Of a DNA stretch of 64,000 nucleotides, positions 20,301 to 31,672 are shown piece after piece. The stretch lies in NCBI GenBank assembly GCA_963681505.1, contig OY811971.1:917501-981500 (forward strand), given 5' to 3'. A model generated the notes under the pieces. It saw nothing but the letters and a program-made list of their open reading frames with translations. It had not been told where the DNA came from and did no database searches. The translations under genes were made by a program, and so were the position numbers. Origin of the DNA: Eunapius fragilis (taxonomy: Eukaryota; Porifera; Demospongiae; Spongillida; Spongillidae). The stretch's first letter is position 1, and every line of letters starts with the position of its first letter.

Positions 20301-22001
20301 CCTACGACGACAGACAAGCTCACAGCACAGTGGCAAGGACCTTATCAAGTGCTAGAACGGAAGGGCAAGGTGACCTATTCGGTTGATATGCACGACAAAA
20401 GGAAACGAACGAGAGTCTTCCATGTGAACATGCTGAAGGCATTTCAGGTGCGGTCGGAGGAGACATGTTTTTTGGAGGAAGTTTTACAGGAAGGAGTAGA
20501 CGAAATTCCAGCATGGAAGGATGATACGGTGGGCGAGGCGCATTTCGGTGAACAGTTAAGTACTGAGCAAACCATACAGATGAAGGGAGTGATGGATGAA
20601 TTTCAGGAGATCTTCAGCAATCGACCTGGCAGAACCAACTTGATGCAGCATCACATTAGGACAGTAGATGCTCGTCCTGTAAGGATGCGTCCATACCGAC
20701 TACCCCATGCATATCGCGAGACAGTACTCCAGGAGTTAGAAGAGATGGAACAGCACGGAATCATCGAGCAGTCTACTAGCGAGTGGTCATCGCCAATTGT
20801 CTTGGTCAAGAAGAAAGATGGAACGATGCGGGTATGCGTTGACTATCGCCGACTGAATGCCGTTACACAGGTAGAAGCATATCCCATGCCCAGAATAGAT
20901 GAGATCATTGACCAACTTGGAAAAGCGAGGTATATCTCAACGCTCGACCTTACGAAGGGTTATTGGCAAATGCCTGTGGCCGTGAAAGATCGACCTAAAA
21001 CCGCATTCGTCACACCAAGGGGTCTATTTCAATTTCGGGTAATGCCGTTTGGATTGAATGGTGCACCGGCTTCCTTCCAACGACTCACGGATACTTTGGT
21101 GAGAGGCTGCGAAGCTTTTGCAGCAGCGTACCTAGATGATGTGGTGATCTACAGCAGTACATGGAGAGGTCATATCGAACATTTGCGAACGGTTTTGCAA
21201 CGCATCAAGGATGCAAATTTGACGGTGAAGTTGGCTAAGTGTCAATTCGGGATGAAGGAATGTGTTTACCTTGGACATGTTGTGGGGAACGGTACAGTCC
21301 GACCGGAGACGAATAAGATCGGTGCTGTCGAATCCTTCCCTCGTCCTGAAACTAAGCGGGAGGTCAGAGGATTTTTGGGTCTTACGGGATATTACCGTCG
21401 ATTTATCCCAGACTATGCTACGATAGCGTTACCGTTGACAGACTTAACTAGAAGGACGTCGCCAAACGTAGTAGAGTGGAACGAGGAGTGTACAAAGGCT
21501 TTTGAAACGCTTAAGAGGTGTCTATGTTGTGACCCTGTTCTGAAGAGCCCGGATTTCACACAACCGTTTGTTCTCCAAACCGATGCTTCAGATAGAGGAG
21601 CGGGAGCGGTCCTGAGCCAACATGGAGCTGATGGGGAGGAACACCCTGTTGCGTACTACAGCAGGAAATTTCTACCAAGAGAGGAGCGATACTCGACTGT
21701 TGAGAAGGAATGTCTTGCGATTAAACTCGCGATCGCGGCATTTCGAGTGTACTTGTTGGGACGAAGATTTACCATCCAAACGGATCATCGCTCACTCGAA
21801 TGGTTAGATAAGCTTAAGGAGAGCAACCCCCGGTTATGCAGATGGAGTCTCTCACTACAGCCTTATCTGTACACAGTGGAGCATAGACCTGGCAAGGCTA
21901 ATGGGAATGCAGACTGTCTCTCACGATGGGCAACAAACAAGTTTGTTGTAGGAGAGGAGGAGAGGAGTGTGGAAGCCCAGTCTTCCATAGGAGGTGAATG
22001 A
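17310..22001 (+). CDS. Gag-Pol polyprotein, order Gag-PR-IN-RT-RH
   Basis: 1563 aa in one frame. Residues about 24-150 are a highly charged R/E coiled coil of internal DNA repeats; gag follows, then two CCHC knuckles (CDYCGLLGHMEKEC near 365, CFNCKKQGHVSREC near 396), a retropepsin motif LLDTGCT (about 442), the integrase HHCC finger (HDIPMAGH ... CRVC, about 705-740), the DDE core (MDIVGP ~775, TDQGSNF ~834, GLVERFNQ ~870), a GPY module (GPYQV ~1010), RT (VCVDYRRLN ~1175, YLDDVV ~1274) and RNase H (TDASDRG ~1424, TDHRSLEWL ~1491). Integrase precedes RT, as in copia and Gmr1-like Gypsy elements, although the RT, the GPY module and the integrase are Gypsy-like. Gag and Pol lie in one frame with no frameshift site, so gag:pol control must be post-translational or otherwise hidden. 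The last six codons lie in the 3' LTR. Confidence 0.97.
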   Translation: MTTRSGKEYKSPTIAEGMEEILKALMEDRRRYEEDERARRKEEAEERTRRDELERARRKEEAVEQARRKEEAEEQARRVQEERTRRDELEQARRKEEAEEQARRVQEERQRREEIEQARRKEEAGERARLEEERKIREQQFVLERREMQERMEALVRLVKTPTETPGGSKNPVGLSVKLASLSEKDDIEAYLVTFERIMTAQKVDKGRWSQFLTPQLTGRAQLAFAALPSESAADYDAIKAAVLAGYDINEEAYRKRFRSSSRSDGETNREVAVRLMDLLQKWTKTCKTVDDVQQFIGKEQFLETLSNPEQKLWVMEKKPKTSIAAGELADEYEQARQPGLQKARYGHQVGTQKPMSQTNLTPRCDYCGLLGHMEKECRKKASTSKGGAEKARLRCFNCKKQGHVSRECPEKVLMCFEEADITQSGPWVAGLVEGRKVSRILLDTGCTRTMVRQQWVPTEKIIDGKMVSIRCAHGDTKLYNLADLTLHIRGVPVKVEAAVAERLPVDVILGTDVPELGNLIRDRTTKRDKAKPAWPRQEDVMVVLTRARARQQLEEEMVRRARQERSGVRPNAIPEDGQEQLRLAGKIAEGQRHEATNVEAAIGPAKRPDSTDLNQIVLNPDARNEVPGEKGLNISSRDLGRSQQCDPSLREGWEKAEQSNGPNGEFFKRDGLLYRRWRPPGRSEEYEWEQLVLPKQCRKTVLELAHDIPMAGHQGRDKTRQRILRRFYWPSLFKDTEMYCKSCRVCQKSSKRGVKPAPLVPLPVISEPFSRVAMDIVGPLPRSQAGNRYILVVCDYATRYPEAIPLRTIDAEHIAEELIKLFARVGVPKEILTDQGSNFMSQLLAELYRLLGVKAIRTSPYHPQTDGLVERFNQTLKGMLRKTAHDGGKYWDKQIPYLLFAYREVPQSSTGFSPFELLYGRDVRGPLDILRETWEASPKSEETVVSHVLETQRRLKEMADIVEENLVIRQGAQKQWYDKRARLREFKSGDPVLVLLPTTTDKLTAQWQGPYQVLERKGKVTYSVDMHDKRKRTRVFHVNMLKAFQVRSEETCFLEEVLQEGVDEIPAWKDDTVGEAHFGEQLSTEQTIQMKGVMDEFQEIFSNRPGRTNLMQHHIRTVDARPVRMRPYRLPHAYRETVLQELEEMEQHGIIEQSTSEWSSPIVLVKKKDGTMRVCVDYRRLNAVTQVEAYPMPRIDEIIDQLGKARYISTLDLTKGYWQMPVAVKDRPKTAFVTPRGLFQFRVMPFGLNGAPASFQRLTDTLVRGCEAFAAAYLDDVVIYSSTWRGHIEHLRTVLQRIKDANLTVKLAKCQFGMKECVYLGHVVGNGTVRPETNKIGAVESFPRPETKREVRGFLGLTGYYRRFIPDYATIALPLTDLTRRTSPNVVEWNEECTKAFETLKRCLCCDPVLKSPDFTQPFVLQTDASDRGAGAVLSQHGADGEEHPVAYYSRKFLPREERYSTVEKECLAIKLAIAAFRVYLLGRRFTIQTDHRSLEWLDKLKESNPRLCRWSLSLQPYLYTVEHRPGKANGNADCLSRWATNKFVVGEEERSVEAQSSIGGE
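21948..21967 (+). promoter_or_regulatory. Polypurine tract
   Basis: GTAGGAGAGGAGGAGAGGAG, nearly all purine, abuts the 3' LTR and is the expected plus-strand primer. It also lies inside the pol reading frame (GEEERS). Confidence 0.85.
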
Positions 22002-22237
22002 GACGATTCACACGCTGAATGTCGGGCGGGAGCAACCCCTATTCAAGTGATTCAGAACATTATTGTTGGTGTGCATAGTTTATGTAATTGTTACGCACTC
22101 TCCATAGAGAGGTGTAAGGTTCTCAACCTTAGTCGCGTATAAATATGTACACGCTGTGCAATTGAGAAGAGAATAAGTTGAAGTATCCTGGGCGCAATAC
22201 GGCGAGCGTCGTGGGCGCGATAACGGACTCTATCACA
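21968..22237 (+). repeat. 3' LTR (270 bp)
   Basis: Apparent perfect copy of the 5' LTR; the pol stop codon (TGA, 21999-22001) lies 32 bp inside it. It is followed by the ATTAT duplication. Confidence 0.97.
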
Positions 22238-22242
22238 ATTAT

Positions 22243-24300
22243 ACTGCTGCGTGGACTGCGCTGGTTCGTAATCGCTAATATTTATATTTCTTTAACTTGC
22301 CTTGTCGGATTTTATTGTGCACAAAAAAGGTTGTTACAGAAAAGCATACTACCTATAGTCATGTTCGAAAACAACCGTGCGCAAGCTTCTTCTTTCTTTC
22401 TTGTTGTGAGCTGTACATTTTTTCCACAATGGTTCTTTGGACGAAGAGACTGCTGCAAGTTAGTTTGTTGGTGCTATCCACAGAAAGAATGGCTCGTAGC
22501 AATGAGAATAAAGGACAGTCAAACTCGTACAAAAGTTGTGTTCCCATCAGCCGGAGCTATTGCTTTGAACCCTCGCACTATAAGCACAAAGTTGCACCAC
22601 TAGATATGTTATCAGGAGTGTAATGTGGAGTTGACCCTAGTGGTAGACAAAATATGAACATGATTATTGTACAGTTGTAACTTGTTCACAGGAGGAGTGG
22701 GCGAAGCATTGTTGTTAAGAAACCACCGCTCTGAAAGAACTGCACAACTATCTGATAATGTACACAGCCCGAGTTTTTGATTCATTATGAGGAGCTGGCT
22801 GTGGGTCAATTATGGATGACAAGAGTCAAAGAATCATGTACCTTTTGGAAACCTGTGAAGGGTTATAAGTGTGCTCCATGCATGACTTCAAGTTCAACAA
22901 ACCTTTTTTCCACAGCCCGAGTGACAAATTCTCTTTACATTATTAAAAACCTGCAATACAGCTTTTTAAAAACCATACTCTTTTTGGGCGGAAAAAACCT
23001 GGGCTTAAAATTGATTGAACCTGATGAGGCCTGGTACTTCAACCCTTGCACTATAAAACATTTACACATACATATATCCATAGCACTGAACAAGGACTGA
23101 AGAAAAAGAAGAGCGAACATTACTCAGAAATGGGATATAGTAGTGTGCTGAATGACAGCAAGCCTCCAACCATACTTCATTGTCTATAACCATACACCAT
23201 TATGATAGTATATAATGATACGCTGTCAATTAGCTCACCTGTTTCAAGTTCCAACAGGGCCTCACATTGTGGCTTCTTGTTTCGAAGGACTCCGCTTTTT
23301 TAGAACGCATCAGTTTCGTATACAATACATCATCCTATGCAACAAGGAAACAGCATTCACCAACGAGCTAATAACTAACTTACTTACACCTCTCGCTGCG
23401 AATCAGTATTAGTGTTGGATGGATCATCAGTCGCAAACGTCTCAATGTTAAAAAATATCTTACAAGCTCCAACTTTGCGTTTGCAGATCGCACGGTGAAC
23501 GTGGTTCATGCGACACTGTCACAAAGTGCTATTGATCACAGTAGGCACTCTTCCAGCCAATTCTGAAGCTATTGGGGAAATATCCATTCTTTAAATGCTT
23601 TCCTATACTGAGTTATGCGTGGTCAAGAAGGAGGAGGAGGAGGATAATTCGTAAACATTCAATCTCACTCGTAAACGCTTCGTAAATATGTACGTTCTTT
23701 CACAGATCTAGTTACCTTGTGACGTACAACGGTTCCGCCATACCTATAATAAAACCTGCACGTTACGTGACTTTGTTGCACCCGTAAAATGGCGCCGATA
23801 TTTGGCTTTGTTTTACGTACCGCCTCCGGCCTGTCCACTGCGCTAGTCTACGGGAAGTACGGTGTACCACCCTTTTTTGGTCTATGATCTAAAGAAAAAG
23901 AGCACAATATTGTTGTATTAGACATTTTAAACTTAATTCGAAGTAGATTTGGGCTTCCATATACCTGCACATAATCGGGACATACTAGTAGCAAGATCTC
24001 AAAATAAGCATGCAATTCCAATCATAAATGACCTATCAACGTGTTAGCATTTGTCTACTTTCCGCACACTACATGTCGTCACGGTAAGGGTATCAGCCTA
24101 CTTCGGGCACGTAAAACACACCGCCCCAACAAGTAAGCTACACACTAACCATGTTATATCATGTTCATACCGGGTTTCATATGTAACCATTTATCGGTAC
24201 TCGTACGGGTTATTAAATTGACCCGTTACGACATGTTTCAGAGTTACATACCGCCGAAATTTTTTTGGGTGTGTACGTCACAGAACGTGACGCATACGTA
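22243..24300. other. Intergenic, no supportable gene
   Basis: Short ORFs only. The last 500 bp presumably contain the promoter of the 24.3-kb gene, but I see no clear TATA box. Confidence 0.4.
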
Positions 24301-24319
24301 ATGTTTATTGTACAAAACT

Positions 24320-27300
24320 ATGGGTGGAAGCGAATCTAAAGGTACTGCTTTCGTATTGGGTAAACCGTACGATGCCACTGTGAAGGAAGGTGTTACATAT
24401 TCTGCTACGGTTAGCGGGAGCGCGTTTGCTGGTGCCGCGGCGGGAAGTGTCCTTGGACCTGTCGGGGCCTTCGTTGGTGCTATAGCTGGTGTTGCTTCTT
24501 CGATGTACGGAGCTAAGACATTGTATTTTGATCCGCGAGACGGTACTACTGAACGGCAAAACCAACGTCCACTGCCACCCAGGTCCCCAACTCCACCGCC
24601 ACCGCCACCCAGGTCCCCAACCCCACCACCACCGCCACCCAGGGCCCCAATCCCAACACCGCTGCCCCAGCCACCAGATATATCTGATGAAAGCTGGCGG
24701 CCTATTTGGAAAAATGTGTGCCTGAGTTGGAAAAGACGGCAACAGAATTATGTGCCTATGCGGCACACAAGGAGGTCACTATTCAAACCGAGGAAAGGAG
24801 AGTTGAGAAGATGTACCACAAATACGAAGCAGCCGTTCAAAATGGCGTCGAGACAATGTCGTGTGGACGGGTATGTACTATCGGCGACCATGCTCAGCTG
24901 CGTCTAAGAGATTTATTGAAGCCATCCACAGGTATGGATGACCAAAGTGTGTATACATTGGATAATGATAGGTTTAGCCCCATGACCGAGGAGGCTGAAC
25001 GAGAAGGACTAGCTATACTTGCAAATAAAGTACTAACAAAGAATCCAAATTCTTCCCTTAACAAAATGATGAAATCGGCCATGTCTGAAGTATTTCATGG
25101 TGACAGCTCACATATTGGCTCTAACAGTGTGCCTTCTAAAAGTGCAGTAGATGAAAAAATTAGCAGTGGAATTAGGAAAATAGTGAATAATTTGAAGAAC
25201 AATACCGTAGTTTCTTCTTCTGAATCACCTACCACCCCAGCTTTGGTTCACATGACACATCATTCCTGGCAACAGCTAAAGCATATTCTGCCTATACTTA
25301 TAACGTCACGTTCCTTTTTCATTGTTGTGATAGACAACATAGAGGAAATAGAAACCACTAATGACAGGAAACAGAATTATATCCTTTCTTTTGAAGAAGA
25401 TGTATATCGCTGCATTACATGCATTGCAGGTACCCTATCCGAAAAGGCAAGCAAACTGTATAAGAAACTACAACAGAAAGGACTGAATCCAAAGTCCTCC
25501 AATCGTTTTCTTTGTCCATATCCGAAAATAGTTGTGATAAAAACATACACTTCTGATGAACAGCATACAGAAATGAAGTCTGCAATTGAAGATATTAGAA
25601 AATGGGTTAGCTTTAACTTCTCAGATTCCGCTCAGCACAATTTTAATACAATGATTATGAATGCAGTGGATCAATCTGCTGCAGATATTCAAACGCAAAT
25701 TATAAAGTTCATCACGAGTGATCTAAACATACCTACCCCATTGTCGTGGGAATTATTTCGTCAAATGTTCTCATATGTTACAAAGAATGTTCAAATTATT
25801 CAACTAGAGAAGGCAGCAACTATAGCCTCACTATGCGATATAGCTACTGAAGAGTTTCCCAGTGTGCTAAACTTTTATCACGAGCATGGAGCATTTCTCT
25901 ATTATGCTGATGTTGAGTATTTACGTAATATCATAATTATTGATCCAAAATGGTTGCAGGAAATGCTGAACAAGATTTTTATCACTGACAATTCCTCATT
26001 GCCTATGTGGAAGAGGCTAACCACACAAGGCATACTTGTTGCCCCACTTTGTGAGGTGCTATGGCATTCAGATGATGTAGAGAATCTTCCAACTGGTATG
26101 GTGCAGCTATTGGAAAAGTATAATCTGGCTGCCTCCATTACTATTGATGAAGAAATGTCTGACTATGATGGTCCTAAATATTTTGTGCCATTTGTACTTA
26201 AATCCAAAGAGAATGCTCAACCTCGGCAACAAATGGTAGGTGGGCTTCTTACTGCTCCACTTCACTTCATCTTTCCCAAGATTAAACATCTTCCACCTGG
26301 TGTGTTTACTAACTTAATAGTTGCCCTAGCTAGCAAGAATATTGGAAGCTTCAAGATTGATTTCAAAAGTGAAATGTGTTGTGATCAAATTACATTCTGG
26401 TATGGAAATGGTAAGCGTGATAAGGTTATTTTGTCAGCAAATTTAACATCAATAAGTGTTGTTGTGGAGCGGTTAAAATATTGTGGAGATGAATATCGAG
26501 CAAGGAACTTCTGGTCCATATGTCAAGAGATTCTTTCCATATTGACGACTGAAATAGAAACTGTGCTACAAAAAACGTTCAAACACATAGGAACTAAGCC
26601 AGCCTTTCTTTGTACCTGCAAGTCTTCACAGGGAGGATTGCCTCATTATGTTTCTATTGATACTGACACCAAAAGCACCTGCAATACCCTGAGATGTGAG
26701 GAAGACAGTGAATACACAATCGGTGGTGACTACCAGCTGTGGTTAAAAATGGCACCTTCAAGCAAAGAAGGAAAGCTGTTAGATAGTGAAATTGATGGAC
26801 TGACAGAATCACTTCAACAAGCAGACCAGAAGAGATTAACTCAAGCACTGGAGATCACGTCAATTGGCTCTGGTACTCATTTTGCACTTCTAATGAGTGG
26901 GTGGGCTGATGCTACTGGACCAGATTCTCGTTCACACTTGGTGTACCACCTCAACAGACTTGATCTGATAGAAGCAGCGTACATAATTAATACAGGAGAG
27001 TATAAAAAAGAATCAGAACGACAATATCAGTGTAACTGTAAGTAGCAAGTATATGCACACATAATGAATAATAAGGCTTTCTCATAATTTAAGTTAACGT
27101 AACTGATGTTCAAATATAAATGGACTTATCTTTTTCAATTGCAGATCAGCGTATATTTCGAAAGTTTTTTCACCTGCTAATGAGTGTAAATCCTGACGAT
27201 GTTACTGCAAAGATGTATTCTGAAGACCTAATATCTACTACTGAAAGAGAAGAAATCAATAGCCCAGCGCTGACAATGCCGAAAAGAAAAGTGGCATTAC

Positions 27301-27410
27301 TTGAGGCTTTGGAAAGAGCGATCATTTTTCTGAACATTTTAGCTGAAGTTAATAAATATCAGGCTCTTGTAGATAATGTGAGAGCTGAACTGAAAAAAAC
27401 GAGTCACTAA
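24320..27410 (+). CDS. Roco/COR-like protein with glycine zipper and CARD-like C terminus
   Basis: The start is the ATG at 24320 (MGGSESKG, a myristoylation-type MGxxxS N terminus). Residues about 32-64 form a glycine zipper (SGSAFAGAAAGSVLG, GAFVGAIAG), able to insert in membranes; about 84-119 are PPPPPPRSPTP repeats. A shift to the next frame is needed between 24691 and about 24750 (indel or unseen intron). Then follow a helical region, a segment like a degenerate Roc GTPase half (HILPILITSRSFFIVVIDN) lacking a visible P-loop, and a COR-like region (SVLNFYHEHGAFLYY, IIIDPKWLQEML). Exon 1 ends at 27037 (AACT/GTAAGT); exon 2 (27145-27410, after TTGCAG) encodes 88 residues with a CARD-like pattern (VNPDDVTAKMYSEDLIS, TEREEI, LLEAL). 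The likely role is membrane-linked immune or death signalling (inference). The frame break makes pseudogene status possible. Confidence 0.75.
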
Positions 27411-27874
27411 TACTCCGATTGCACTATATATGTATACTTTTACTACCTGTGTGATTAACGTGTCTTTTGGCATCCATTCCTCTATACTGCTGTTTGATGT
27501 GTCTATCGTGCTAAATTTACCAATTGTCAGTCTATTTTTTAAATCACACCCTTGGTTACACGATGCTAATAAACAGATATGGTTCTTAAAAATGCATTAT
27601 GTAGAGAATTTAATTGTCACAGAAAAACGTACGACAAGTATAACTTTTTATTGAATGTTTTTTGAAGCATGATGTGTGTGCTACTATATATCTATGGCAG
27701 TGTTTTTACTCTAATTGGTTTTACCATTTTTAACCGAAAATACACTGTACGTTTTCAAGATTTTGTCCATTCACTTGGCTATTCCCGCAACATGCGTCTG
27801 ACAAATACCTATCGCTCATACGTTTGTGGAGCTAGCAATTTCCAAATCTACAATGTACACAGTGCAAATAGTTT
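27411..27874. other. Downstream non-coding
   Basis: AT-rich 3' flank of the COR/CARD-like gene. No gene seen. Confidence 0.4.
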
Positions 27875-27881
27875 GTTATAC

Positions 27882-27991
27882 CATAGATAATACAGTACAC
27901 CACTTGAGGTGTGAATATCACTACCTCGGATGGTCCGCGCGCTCTGAATGTATCACGTGATTGTTTCCAATCCCCTACTCTATTATCTATG
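27882..27991. mobile_element. 110-bp deletion copy of the CAGAGATAAT family
   Basis: Ends CATAGATAAT and ATTATCTATG are inverted; GTTATAC is duplicated (27875-27881, 27992-27998). The right half (ATCACTACCTCGGATG...TTTCCAATCC) matches the right end of the 2297-3511 element. A and G of the terminus changed together at both ends, so the TIRs stayed matched. Confidence 0.8.
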
Positions 27992-27998
27992 GTTATAC

Positions 27999-30900
27999 GA
28001 TACTGTATACTTTGGACTATACTTGAATATACGCCGGATCAGTACATTTGAAATATACGACGTTGTATATTTCACGAATACACAACCGCACTTGCGTCAC
28101 AGTTTACATAGGCAGCCATTAAAATGTAATGACCATGCAATAACCCATTGTGCGCTTATTACCCTTGCAAATTTATTGGCCACAGCTAAAATGCTCTTCT
28201 CATCTTACGGGCTACTGTAGCCACACTATAGTAAGTGCTCCGGTTATAACTATGGGCGGTATGGGAGGGCCGGTTAATGCATACGTCAGGGGGTCACAAC
28301 TGATTATTTTTCCTTCGGGGAATAAGTGGTCTAGTAAGTTAAAACCGGACCTTGTCCTATATGTTTACAGATGCTGACATGGTCATTTTACATCCTTTAA
28401 GCGAACAAAAGTCAAGCTCTAACCGCTATCGGTCGACGAATGGAGCAGTCTTGTACATATACGTACTGGTTACTCGAAGCTATCCCTATCAAATTTTTTA
28501 CCACAGCCACTTGCGAGCGTGAGTATGTATGCATTGTACTCGTACATGTTAGCTGGATACTAAATTATATAGCAGCATATTCCATTTATACAAATAAAAG
28601 ATATGTACTTTAGGATTAGTAATTAGTTTCCACAATGTCAGATCCTTAGGCTAGTAAATATGCATGATTTCGGGTTCTCCAGTAATCTCATCAAGGTGCC
28701 ATCGCTTCCTTGCATGGTAACAGACATGCTATGATTCAGTTTGTTGGTGATGTGCTCCCTCTGACATGAGCGATGGTGTAGGGCTGCTCCAATTAGGAAT
28801 GTGGTTTGCTTACCGCACGTGACTTGTAAATTTTAGGCGGGCTATTTCATTGCAGCATGTTGATTGCTTTTAATGTTGAAGACTCCAAAAATGGACTCTT
28901 GAGATCAGCGTATTGTTTCTAAGTTAACGATAAATAGTGTTGCTAATCACCTCTCGCTATTTGCACCAGTTTGACATGTCCCAAGTGGTCCAGTTGAGCA
29001 ACCGAAACTGGCACAACGGAGTGCGGTAGAAAAAAGTATGTCATTTCTTGTTTAGCGAAGTGCTGCTATACTTGTCCATTTATCTAAAGTTGTTCGTGTA
29101 ACTGGCTATGTGTTGGACCCGGACACTTTGACAAGTCGGGTATAATCAGACAGTTTCATCGTGATTTGTTGCTGACAGGTCCGGTAAGCGTTTAACCTCC
29201 TTTACCTTTCCCAACTGTTCACAATTTGCTAAATCAAACGTGACTAAAATGGTAAGCGTTGCCAATTTCGTTTTCATTTCAATGTCTCTGTTGTATCTAC
29301 ACGACAGTTTGCAAGGATCCATATGCGGTGAGTGAAATTATTTTGACGATTAGAATTCACAGTTGTTGTGCGACTTGGAACGAAGTTATGCTGAATGCCA
29401 CCTCGGACTGTTAGTTTGTTGTTCTGTTGTACTTGTGCAAATTATTAAAATTTCAATTGGATTCTAAATTGGATCGATAACGAGGGGTGGGAGTAGGGCA
29501 AATACACGGAATATGAAGAGCTTAGTATACGGTGACCGACAAGATAGCCACAAAGTGAATTCAAAGGCTAGCTAAGCAACCATGAATGTCACGTGATCGG
29601 TTATATTCACCAGTGTATATGGTTCTATACGCAGGTGCGTATATTTAAGGGTATATTCAAATATACGCTACAGAATACGCTATTGTATAACAAATCATTT
29701 GCACAGTGGTACTTTTTATATGTTAAGTGCAAAAGACCTGTCTTACTACCCCCTTCTTTTAACAATCTTCCCAACATTACTTTTTAGTACTTTAAGTTGC
29801 TTTGCGATTTACTGCAAATACATCATTTAGCAGTGCAGTATTGATTGTATTTGACAATCTTTGAAGAACTGCAAGAAAGTAAAAATATTTTCTGAATTAA
29901 TAACCATTTCTACAGTATAATGAGATTTTGGTTTGTTTTTTAGATCATATGAGCTTTTGCTAAAAATTAATTTTAACTTGCGTCCTACGCGTAGGACGAT
30001 AATCCTACGCGTAGGACGACGGGAGATGAAAGCTTAATGTCCTATTCTATACCTTCGTCCTAGTATATGTAGGATAATTGTCCTATATAGGAAAATAATG
30101 TGTATACACCTTGCATGTTGCAACTTTCACGCTTTTTAAGTCACAAAACTGCACGTGGGAACACTCTAACCGTGATCCCGATAGTACTCATGTCCGGCAA
30201 TCCGGGACATCAGTGAATAATTGAATACCCGCGTCATGCGTATAAAATGTATTGAACGGGAAGTGAATGGAGAAATGTCTACTAACACGCACGGTTCTTA
30301 TATATACGGAAGCTAAATCAGGCAGATTATGGTAGTAATAATAATAGATTATCTATTGCACATTCTGATCCCCGTTGAAATGTGTTCAGTAAAAATTAGA
30401 AACGCAGTTTTGATGTGCATGAAACATGCCATTGTTTTGCTTGTTCTATTTATTTCCAATTACTCAGACAGAAACTTCAAGTCTACCGGATGGAATATAA
30501 AGGTTGAACTATTGAGATAACCTTCAGATCAAGTCGTATATTTTTGAGACCTACATACAAGATTAGAATGTCACTTTCTCTCTTGAGGTAAGCAGTATCA
30601 AACTGTAATTGAAGTCCTATTCCAGCATGGGTACAGACCGATTCAAGAATGCGGACGTGTTGGTAAACCTGCATGTATATCAGTACACTTCTCTCCTTCA
30701 AAGAGGCTGCATATCCCTTCTCTAAGAGGACCCACAAAATCCTCCCTGAGGAGGCGATATTGCACGTCTAGGTAATGATCCCAGTTCTTGTACGATCCTA
30801 TAGTAATGTTTGCACGCAATTCAAGAATGGTTTATGTGATCCTGGATTCAATTCCTGTGATTGCGGTAAGACCTGTACATCTCTGAAACTTTCTGGCGGC

Positions 30901-31672
30901 TCAGGGTTTTGCCTCTGGCCGGCTCGAGCTCTGCTGTTCAACACTGAATGACATATAAGTTTTCCCTTTCATCAACTCCATCTTTGGTTTCAGATATACT
31001 ATCCTTGGTCTTAACTGAGGCAACTCACTCACACTGCACAATAATTCATAAGGAAATGTTTCAACCGAAGTCGGTACTCATTCAATCACGAATGTGCCGA
31101 TGCAGACCAGGTACTGCAGGTATTGTACATTCTCGGACTTTATATGTTCCTTCGTTTCTATAGGCATACAGGCAATAAAGATATTCAGCTGGCTAAATAA
31201 GGTCTCTAGCTTGACGAGATAAGATTTGAGCCAGGATGCGGTACATTACCGTACATATAGGTCTTTACTTTCCACTAACACGTACAAGATTTGACAAGAT
31301 GCTTCAACACGCGAGGATTGATACAATTTGGCTGGTGCGTGTATATGCACTCACAAACGCCGCCCCATTATCAGCGACACATTTCATGATGTCGCACGCA
31401 GGGGAGCAAGCCAAGGCTTCTATGTCCTTGTGACTTAGGTACCCGAAACCTACTGTAGAAGGTTTGGTACCCTCTTCATATTCCACTTGCAGCGAGCGTT
31501 GGTCGCCTACGGCGACCTCTTTCACGCCAATGCTCACTGCGAGGCCTACTAGTAGTATGCTTGATCTCGTGTTCAGGTGCATGCTACGGTCCCCGCCTTC
31601 TCGTTACACGAGAAATGCCATCACGTTTGTCGGTAATTTCCTCTCTGCGATCGCTGTCGCTCGCTATAATGT
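27999..31672. other. 3.7 kb without a supportable gene
   Basis: AT-rich, with ORFs up to about 90 codons and none with domain motifs. The only structured stretch I see is the palindrome cluster at 29979-30094. Confidence 0.4.
29979..30094. repeat. Cluster of TCCTACGCGTAGGA palindromes
   Basis: Two exact GTCCTACGCGTAGGACG-type palindromes lie 20-odd bases apart, followed by a decayed one (GTCCTAGTATATGTAGGAT) and TCCTATATAGGA. All share the GTCCTA/TAGGAC arms around a variable core. Confidence 0.7.

Larger units (their letters stand above)
16957..22237 (+). mobile_element. Complete Ty3/Gypsy LTR retrotransposon, integrase-first order
   Basis: Two 270-bp LTRs (TGTGGAAG...TATCACA), a 5-bp ATTAT duplication on both sides (16952-16956, 22238-22242), a candidate primer-binding site, a polypurine tract and one continuous gag-pol ORF. 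The domain order is gag, zinc knuckles, protease, integrase, reverse transcriptase, RNase H. The LTRs show no difference by eye, so insertion is recent and the copy may be competent. There is no envelope-like gene. Confidence 0.97.
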
